DNA of 37,994 bases from Candidatus Woesearchaeota archaeon (GTDB taxonomy: Archaea; Nanobdellota; Nanobdellia; Woesearchaeales; JAFGPW01), in the NCBI GenBank assembly GCA_016935985.1, contig JAFGPW010000004.1, forward strand, positions 216,752-254,745, read 5' to 3'. A program made the position numbers and the translations under genes. This document shows, one piece after another, positions 32,809-37,994 of this stretch (positions within the stretch are counted from its first letter, which is position 1; each line of letters opens with the position of its first letter). The notes below the pieces were generated by a model, which was not told the DNA's origin, ran no database searches, and saw nothing but the letters and a program-made list of their open reading frames with translations.

Positions 32809-33528
32809 TCACGTGAGCCGGGAGGCGTGCTCCTCCGCCGCTGCCGTCATGTCATCCGCCCGGTAGATGCCCCTTCCGATGATCGCGTGCCAGCTCCTCC
32901 CGGCGGCCTTCGCGCCGTCGGTGATCGTCCCGCCCTGCGCGACGAGGCCTGGTGAGTAGAAGACTGGCGTCGTGCCGAGCCGTTCGAGGATCTTGCGGTA
33001 GTGCGCGATCCGCTCCGGCTTGTTGCCCGGCACCACGAAGTCCGTGACCCCCTCCTTCGCAGCGAGCGTATACATGCGTTCCGGCGCGCTGTCGTCGAGG
33101 TAGCCGCCGTCGGCCTTGAGGTAGGATCTGTGGCTCATCTCGCCGCCGACGATGACCTTGAGACCGGCGGCGAGCGCCTGCCTGATCCATTCGGCCTCGG
33201 TCGCCGGACCCGCCTGCGGGAAGAGGATGACGGCGTCCACGCCGCTCCTGCGGCACGCGTCGGCGAAGCCGGCGCCCATGTCCGGGATGTCGGTCGCCGC
33301 CTTCTGGTGGTCGTAGATGACCGGCTTGTCAGTGATATCCTTGATCGTCCGAACGACCGCATTCAGGCCGTAGGGTATCGTGAGCTGAAACCCGACCTTG
33401 TACGCGCCGACGCCATCGACCGCATGGGTTGACTCGACGAGCCTCCGCAGCCTCGCAAGCGTCGGGACGTCGCAGGCCGGTATGATGCTCCGTTCTGCCG
33501 CTATGATGTGTGATGCCGCTTTCATCAT
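32809..33528 (-). CDS. pyrF: Orotidine 5'-phosphate decarboxylase
   Basis: 239 residues. It makes UMP from OMP, last step of the pathway. The core motif reads YDHQKAATDIPDMG, a spaced form of the usual DxKxxD, followed by GVDAVILFPQAGP, MSHRSYL and GRGIYRADD at the phosphate end. The variant motif (DxxKxxxD) is seen in one OMPDC branch. The start: GGGG then ATG 33528, with GTG 33534 as the alternative. Last gene of the pyr operon; amrS beyond it has its own promoter. Confidence 0.9.
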   Translation of the reverse strand: MMKAASHIIAAERSIIPACDVPTLARLRRLVESTHAVDGVGAYKVGFQLTIPYGLNAVVRTIKDITDKPVIYDHQKAATDIPDMGAGFADACRRSGVDAVILFPQAGPATEAEWIRQALAAGLKVIVGGEMSHRSYLKADGGYLDDSAPERMYTLAAKEGVTDFVVPGNKPERIAHYRKILERLGTTPVFYSPGLVAQGGTITDGAKAAGRSWHAIIGRGIYRADDMTAAAEEHASRLT

Positions 33529-33540
33529 CGCCACCCCTTC

Positions 33541-34215
33541 TCACTTCACCCCGTATAGCGTGAGGTAGGCCTCCATCTTCGGCTTGTGCACCGTCGAGAA
33601 GCCGGAGATCTTCCTGTCGTCGGAGAGGCAGTCGATGATCTCGCGCACCGTGACGATCGCATGCACCGGTATCCGGTACTTCTTCTCGAACTCCCGGATC
33701 GCCGACGTGCCGTCCTCGCCCATCTCCATCCGGTCGACCGCGATGACGACCGCGGGGTACTCGACCTTCGCGACAGCGATGATCTTCTTGACCGCCTCCT
33801 CCTTCGTCTCGCCGGTGGTGAAGACATCGTCGAGGACGAGCCATTTCCTCCCCGATTCGGGGACCGCGCCGACGAAGGCCTTCGCGTCGCCGTGGTCCTT
33901 CGCCTCCTTCCGGTCATAGGAGCATTCCTTGTCGATGCCGAAATCGTTGAGGAGCGCGATCCCTGTCGCGAGGGAGAGCGATATCCCCTTGTAGGCGGGG
34001 CCGAAGATCACGTCGTACTCGTCAGGCTTGAACTGGTCGCGTATCTTCGCCGCGTAGAAACGGCCGAGTCCGTAGACGGCGCTCACCTTCCTAAACTCGC
34101 CGGTGTTGATGAAGTAGGGTGATATGCGCCCGCTCCTAAGCGTGAACTCGCCGAAGCGGAGCGCGCCGTTGTCGATAAGAAAATCGATGAACTGTTTCTT
34201 GTACGCTTCCATCAT
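33541..34215 (-). CDS. pyrE: Orotate phosphoribosyltransferase
   Basis: 224 residues. It joins orotate to PRPP giving OMP. The PRPP-binding motif is WLVLDDVFTTGETKEEAVKKI, and the N-terminal FGEFTLRSGRISPYFINTGEF and FGPAYKGISLSLATGIAL elements are typical. GGAG lies 6 bases ahead of ATG 34215, deciding against ATG 34221, which touches it. It lies 13-14 bases after pyrC. Confidence 0.96.
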   Translation of the reverse strand: MMEAYKKQFIDFLIDNGALRFGEFTLRSGRISPYFINTGEFRKVSAVYGLGRFYAAKIRDQFKPDEYDVIFGPAYKGISLSLATGIALLNDFGIDKECSYDRKEAKDHGDAKAFVGAVPESGRKWLVLDDVFTTGETKEEAVKKIIAVAKVEYPAVVIAVDRMEMGEDGTSAIREFEKKYRIPVHAIVTVREIIDCLSDDRKISGFSTVHKPKMEAYLTLYGVK

Positions 34216-34227
34216 GCTCATCTCCGG

Positions 34228-35472
34228 TTATGCGAAGGTGAGCGGCCTGCCGCGATGGCGGGATGCGATCACCTTCCTGCCGCCGGAGAGCTCGTACACC
34301 TTCGTCCCCCTGATGAAGGTCGCAATCGGCCATCCTTTAAGAACTTTTCCCGCGAATGGGCTCCAGCCACATTTGGAGAGCAGCCGTGAGGTCTCGACCT
34401 CCTGGGAGAGGTCCATGTCGATCATGACGAGATCAGCATCCATACCGACGGCGAGCGATCCCTTTCCCCTGATCCCCAATGCCTGGGCGGGACCGGAAGA
34501 GGTGAGCCTGACCAGGCGCTCGAGCGAGAGTCTCCCCCGATTCACGAGATCGAGGAGGAGCGGCAGCGCGGTCTCGACGCCAGGGACGCCGTACGGCGGG
34601 CTCATGCCTTTCTTCTCCTGCAGCGTATGGGGCGCATGGTCGGTGCCGACCGTATCGATCGTCCCGTCGAGGAGCGCGCGCATGAGCGCCCGTCGGTCCT
34701 TCTCCGGACGCAGGGGCGGCTTCATCATGCCAAATCCCTTGAGGCGCTTCGCATCCGCATCGTTCAGGAAAAGGTGGTGCGGGGTCGCCTCGGCGACTAT
34801 CCTCGCCCTGAGCCCTTTCTCATGTATCATGCGCCGCGCCTTCCGTAGGTAGGCGAGCTCCTTCGCCTGCGAGATGTGGCAGAGGTAGAGCCGCGCGCCG
34901 GTCCGCAGCGCGATGCCGATGGCGCGCCAGACCTGGTCGTCTTCCGCGTGGCAGAAGACCATGCGCGACCGCCTGAAGGCCTCTTCGAGCGTAGCGTCGT
35001 CCTCAATCAGCATCCTGCCGGTCGAGAGGTTGAGGAACACCTTGGTGGAGGCAACAAAGGGTCGGCGGCTGGCATGGGAGACCTCGTCGAGGTTGTCGGC
35101 GCTCGCGCCGAAGTGAAAGCCGTAGTCGACGAGCGAATGCCGTTTCACATGCTGATGTTTCTCATCGAGGAGAGCGGTGGTGAGCAGGGGCGGCTGGGTG
35201 TTCGGCATGTCGACCACCGCGACGATCCCGCCGCTAGCAGCCGCGCGGGAGGCGTGCTCCCAATCTTCCTTCTCGGTCATGCCCGGATACCTGAAGTGGA
35301 CGTGCGGGTCGATCATGCCCGGGATCACGTAGTTCCCTCGTGCATCATAGGCCGGCGTCATGCCGCCGCTGCCCCTGCTGATGGCGACGATCTTCCCCTT
35401 TTCGATGATGATGTGGCGGATGATGTCTTTCCCTTCCTGCCGGATCTTGGCGTTCGCGATGAGCGTCCTCAT
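34228..35472 (-). CDS. pyrC: Dihydroorotase
   Basis: 414 residues. Cyclises carbamoyl aspartate to dihydroorotate. The N-terminal metal site is IDPHVHFRYPGMTEKEDW (HxH), followed by VVDMPNTQPPL, CHAEDD, the ATPHHLFLND His motif, and the GTDHAPHTLQEK Asp motif, all of class I enzymes. It overlaps the pyrK stop by four bases (ATGA). Confidence 0.96.
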   Translation of the reverse strand: MRTLIANAKIRQEGKDIIRHIIIEKGKIVAISRGSGGMTPAYDARGNYVIPGMIDPHVHFRYPGMTEKEDWEHASRAAASGGIVAVVDMPNTQPPLLTTALLDEKHQHVKRHSLVDYGFHFGASADNLDEVSHASRRPFVASTKVFLNLSTGRMLIEDDATLEEAFRRSRMVFCHAEDDQVWRAIGIALRTGARLYLCHISQAKELAYLRKARRMIHEKGLRARIVAEATPHHLFLNDADAKRLKGFGMMKPPLRPEKDRRALMRALLDGTIDTVGTDHAPHTLQEKKGMSPPYGVPGVETALPLLLDLVNRGRLSLERLVRLTSSGPAQALGIRGKGSLAVGMDADLVMIDMDLSQEVETSRLLSKCGWSPFAGKVLKGWPIATFIRGTKVYELSGGRKVIASRHRGRPLTFA

Positions 35473-36344
35473 CTGGTCTCACACCCCCGTTGCCCTTTGC
35501 GCACCGGATGGCCGCTGGCGTCGCGCGAGTATTTGCCGAACTCTGCGTGCGCGAGGATCTCCCCGAAGGAGAGCGCCGGCCCCTCCACGCACACGCGCTT
35601 CCCTGACCCGTCGATGCAGCACTGGCCGCACACCCCGAAGCCGCATTTCATGTAGCGCTCCATGAGCACCTGGCCGGGCACGTCCCTCGCTGCGCAGAGC
35701 TGCGCGACCGTGCGCATCATCGCCTCTGGGCCGCAGGTGTAGACACGGGTATCGGAAGGGTCCGTGCCGTCGAGCAGCCGCGCGAGGACGTCGGTCGCGA
35801 AGCCCGCATGACCGACGCTGCCGTCATCCGTCGCGAGATGCGTGGTGATCCTGCGTCGGCGCGCGAACCGCTCGCGGAAGAGGAGCGCGCGTTCGGTCTG
35901 CGCGCCGATGATGAGGTCGACGGCGATGCCCTCGGCCGCCGCGCGTTCGGCGAGGAGCCCCAGCGGCGCCGCGCCGCATCCGCCGCCGACGAGGATCGCG
36001 CGCGGACGCTTCCGGTCGAGCGTGAAGGGGGTGCCGTACGGCCCGGTGACGCCGACGAGGTCGCCGCTCTTCAGCTGCAGCAGCCGCCTGGTGAAGGGCC
36101 CGACCTCGGCGACCGTGATGCCGAACAGCGCCCCATCCTGGTAGGAGACTGATATCGGCTTCTGGTCGACGCCGGGAAGCCACAGCATGACGAACTGGCC
36201 GGGAGCGGCGTCGAGCGGATAGGAGAAGAAGAGAGTCCTCATGCCCTGTGCCTCATCGGCGACCTTCCGGACCGGAAGCATGCGCGGGACCTCGCCGGTC
36301 CTGCTCCGCGTCGGGAACTCGAATGTCGGGCGGTCATGCGTCAT
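35469..36344 (-). CDS. pyrK: Dihydroorotate dehydrogenase electron transfer subunit
   Basis: 291 residues from ATG 36344. Carries FAD and a [2Fe-2S] cluster to pass electrons from PyrD to NAD+. The FAD region is PGQFVMLWLPG and the NAD part is ILVGGGCGAAPLGLLAERA; the cluster Cys set is KCGFGVCGQCCIDGSGKRVC near the C-terminus. Start 36344 overlaps the pyrD stop by 11 bases. The longer frame from 36377 would overlap more and lacks support. Confidence 0.95.
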   Translation of the reverse strand: MTHDRPTFEFPTRSRTGEVPRMLPVRKVADEAQGMRTLFFSYPLDAAPGQFVMLWLPGVDQKPISVSYQDGALFGITVAEVGPFTRRLLQLKSGDLVGVTGPYGTPFTLDRKRPRAILVGGGCGAAPLGLLAERAAAEGIAVDLIIGAQTERALLFRERFARRRRITTHLATDDGSVGHAGFATDVLARLLDGTDPSDTRVYTCGPEAMMRTVAQLCAARDVPGQVLMERYMKCGFGVCGQCCIDGSGKRVCVEGPALSFGEILAHAEFGKYSRDASGHPVRKGQRGCETR

Positions 36345-37263
36345 GGGCGCACCCCCTGAGCTGCCCGATACCCGCATAGCCGTGTTCCTGCATGAACGCG
36401 TCGAGCTCGCGGGCGACCTTGGCGAACACGTCGATGCCTCGGTAGTAGACCGCAGAGCCGATGCCGACGAGAGAGGCCCCTGCCATGATCATCTCGGCGG
36501 CGTCCTTTCCGGTGCTGATGCCGCCGGTGCCGATGATGGGGACGTCGACCGCGCGGTACAGGTCGTACACGCAGCGTACTGCGATGGGCTTTATCGCCGG
36601 TCCGGAGAGCCCACCGGACCGGTTGGCGAGCACCGGCCGTCGCGCCGCGAGGTCGATGAGCATGCCAGGGCCGACGGTGTTGATGGCGCAGAGCATGTCG
36701 GCTCCCGCTGCGCAGACCGCCTTCGCGATCTCGACGAGGTCGGGCACGTTCGGCGAGAGCTTGACAATGAGCGGCGTCGCTGTCTCGCCCTTGATCTCCT
36801 CCACGACCTTCGCAGCGGCGGCAGAGTCGGTGCCGAATGGCCTGCCGAACTCGCTTCCGACGTTCGGGCAGGAGATGTTCGCCTCGAAGAAGGCGGGCTT
36901 CGCCGCGTCGAGGACGCGCACGACATCCGCGAATTCCTGCGCGGTCGAGCCGAAGACCGACGCTATCACTGGCGCGCTGCATCCGCGCACTGCCGCCGCG
37001 AGCTCCTCGACCGACGCTTCAGCGCCCGGGTTCGAGAGGCCGACCGCGTTCAGCAGGTAGCCGTCGGTCGCGATGACAACCGGGTTCGGATGCCCTGCCC
37101 GTGCGGCGGGCCCGACGGATTTCGTCGTGACGGCGCCCGCGCCGTTCCTTATGACGTTCGCGAGCGAGCTCGCCGAGACGCCGAGGATGCCCGCAGCGAG
37201 CACGGTCGGGTTCGAGAAGACAGAGCCGTGGTAGTCCTGGGAGAGCGTTGCCAGCGTATGCAC
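36334..37263 (-). CDS. pyrD: Dihydroorotate dehydrogenase, catalytic subunit (class 1B)
   Basis: 309 residues. Oxidises dihydroorotate to orotate with FMN. Cys in EANISCPNVGSEFG is the active-site base of class 1; FSNPTVLAAGILG and IIGTGGISTGKDAAEMIMAGASLVGIGSAV (FMN phosphate) confirm the family. Its pairing with pyrK makes it class 1B, NAD-linked. The start is uncertain: GTG 37263 is the only canonical start near, yet GAGGTG itself looks like a ribosome binding site and a CTG codon stands six bases beyond. Confidence 0.95.
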   Translation of the reverse strand: MHTLATLSQDYHGSVFSNPTVLAAGILGVSASSLANVIRNGAGAVTTKSVGPAARAGHPNPVVIATDGYLLNAVGLSNPGAEASVEELAAAVRGCSAPVIASVFGSTAQEFADVVRVLDAAKPAFFEANISCPNVGSEFGRPFGTDSAAAAKVVEEIKGETATPLIVKLSPNVPDLVEIAKAVCAAGADMLCAINTVGPGMLIDLAARRPVLANRSGGLSGPAIKPIAVRCVYDLYRAVDVPIIGTGGISTGKDAAEMIMAGASLVGIGSAVYYRGIDVFAKVARELDAFMQEHGYAGIGQLRGCAHDA

Positions 37264-37287
37264 CTCGTTGCGGGGAGAGGGGGGCGA

Positions 37288-37743
37288 TCAGTGCTCGACC
37301 TGGATATAATCGCGGTCGATGACCTTCTCGCAGTGATGGCACCTGATCCGGAGCGGACTCCTGCAGGCGAGATGGAACCTGCTCGGGATCTTCTGGACGC
37401 GGGTTATGCAGTTCGGGTTCGTGCACCGGACCATGCCGTCGATCGTCTGGGGCAGCTTCACCTTGAACTTCTTCGCGACCTTATAGCCCTTGATGATGTT
37501 GATGGTCGCCTGGGGCGCGATGAGCGCGAGCCGGTTGAGCTCGTCGTCGGTGAGCTCCCGGTTCTCCACCTTCACCACGTCCTTCCTGCCGATGTCCCTT
37601 GACTGGAAGTTCATGCCGACGGTCACGATGCTCTCGTCCTCCTCCCCGATGCCGAGCGCCTCGAGGATGCGGACCGCCCGCTTCGCGGGGATATGGTCGA
37701 TCACTGTCCCCTCCTGTATCGCATAGACCTTGTAGGGCCTCAC
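37288..37743 (-). CDS. pyrI: Aspartate carbamoyltransferase regulatory subunit
   Basis: 151 residues. It binds ATP/CTP and joins PyrB catalytic trimers, giving feedback control. The N-terminal [23 protein letters not shown] and the zinc site CTNPNC ... CHHC (four Cys) are typical. Its GTG start overlaps the pyrB stop by four bases, so they are translated together. Confidence 0.97.
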   Translation of the reverse strand: MRPYKVYAIQEGTVIDHIPAKRAVRILEALGIGEEDESIVTVGMNFQSRDIGRKDVVKVENRELTDDELNRLALIAPQATINIIKGYKVAKKFKVKLPQTIDGMVRCTNPNCITRVQKIPSRFHLACRSPLRIRCHHCEKVIDRDYIQVEH

Positions 37744-37993
37744 CTGACCACCCCCGTCGTCAGGCAGAGCAGCGCCTGCCGCACCCAGAGGCCGTTCGCC
37801 GCCTGCTCGAAGTAGTGCGCATGTTTCGTGGAGTCGACCTCAGGCGCTATCTCGTTGACCCTCGGCAGCGGATGGAGCACCTTCATCGAGGGCTTCGCGT
37901 CCCTGAGCATGGCGACGGTCAGGATGTAGGCGTCCTTCACGCGCTCGTACTCGATGGGGTCGGGGAACCGCTCCTTCTGGATGCGGGGCATGT
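37740..37993 (-). CDS. pyrB: Aspartate carbamoyltransferase catalytic subunit, C-terminal part (5' truncated by window edge)
   Basis: Only the last ~83 residues lie in the window; the gene begins beyond the right edge. The [28 protein letters not shown] segment (HPLPR motif binding carbamoyl phosphate, Asp/Tyr end) and the [17 protein letters not shown] end are diagnostic. First committed step of pyrimidine synthesis, joined to PyrI downstream. Confidence 0.95.
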   Translation of the reverse strand, partial: MPRIQKERFPDPIEYERVKDAYILTVAMLRDAKPSMKVLHPLPRVNEIAPEVDSTKHAHYFEQAANGLWVRQALLCLTTGVVR

Positions 37994-37994
37994 A

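Overview
The window is archaeal chromosome with high GC. Archaeal markers are RNA polymerase subunits D and N, eL18, the uS13-uS4-uS11-rpoD-tRNA-Leu-eL18-uL13-uS9-rpoN cluster, Sec61 beta, alpha-NAC, an archaeal DnaG, an archaeal TrpRS, 7S SRP RNA and RNase P RNA. TATA boxes lie about 25 bases ahead of many start codons. Genes with a leader often carry GAGGTGA-type ribosome binding sites, while many first genes look leaderless. Several parts are of bacterial type (LeuRS catalytic core, GyrA, ScpA/ScpB, a peptide deformylase relative, UbiB kinase). I cannot fix the phylum from this window; a DPANN or deep euryarchaeal lineage is possible. No transposon, phage gene or CRISPR array was seen.

Layout. 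1-1627: end of a UbiB kinase, a phasin-like helical protein and a cis-prenyltransferase. 1645-2582: a small zinc-ribbon gene, then a long non-coding stretch in which I find a strongly base-paired candidate RNA (about 2109-2367, perhaps to 2432) behind two tandem TATA boxes. 2583-7546: dnaG, a membrane-anchored PpiC-type foldase, a HerA-like ATPase and a small hypothetical. 7564-12483: small membrane protein, TrpRS, exosome-associated protein family, presenilin-type protease, MBL hydrolase, SRP RNA and a deformylase homologue lacking a metal-binding His. 12505-15165: LeuRS with a bacterial-type body and an archaeal-looking C-terminus.

15218-19692 is the ribosomal protein/RNA polymerase operon, reading leftwards and followed by a DUF192 lipoprotein. 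19858-22276 holds tRNA-His, a membrane protein and a three-gene unit of a MinD-like ATPase with two related helical proteins. 22352-23340 groups alpha-NAC, Sec61 beta (a 59-residue gene) and RNase P RNA. 23426-29285 holds a small membrane protein, a THUMP methyltransferase, gyrA, scpB and scpA. 29325-32753 holds a lamin-tail surface protein, a SpoIIM-like membrane protein and the AmrS radical SAM enzyme.

32809-37994 is a pyrimidine operon in the order pyrB-pyrI-pyrD-pyrK-pyrC-pyrE-pyrF, with short overlaps between several genes. It covers every step from carbamoyl phosphate to UMP. The best candidate for something undescribed is the structured RNA near 2109-2432. The deformylase with HExxH changed to QExxH, the MinD-helical protein operon and the mosaic LeuRS follow.
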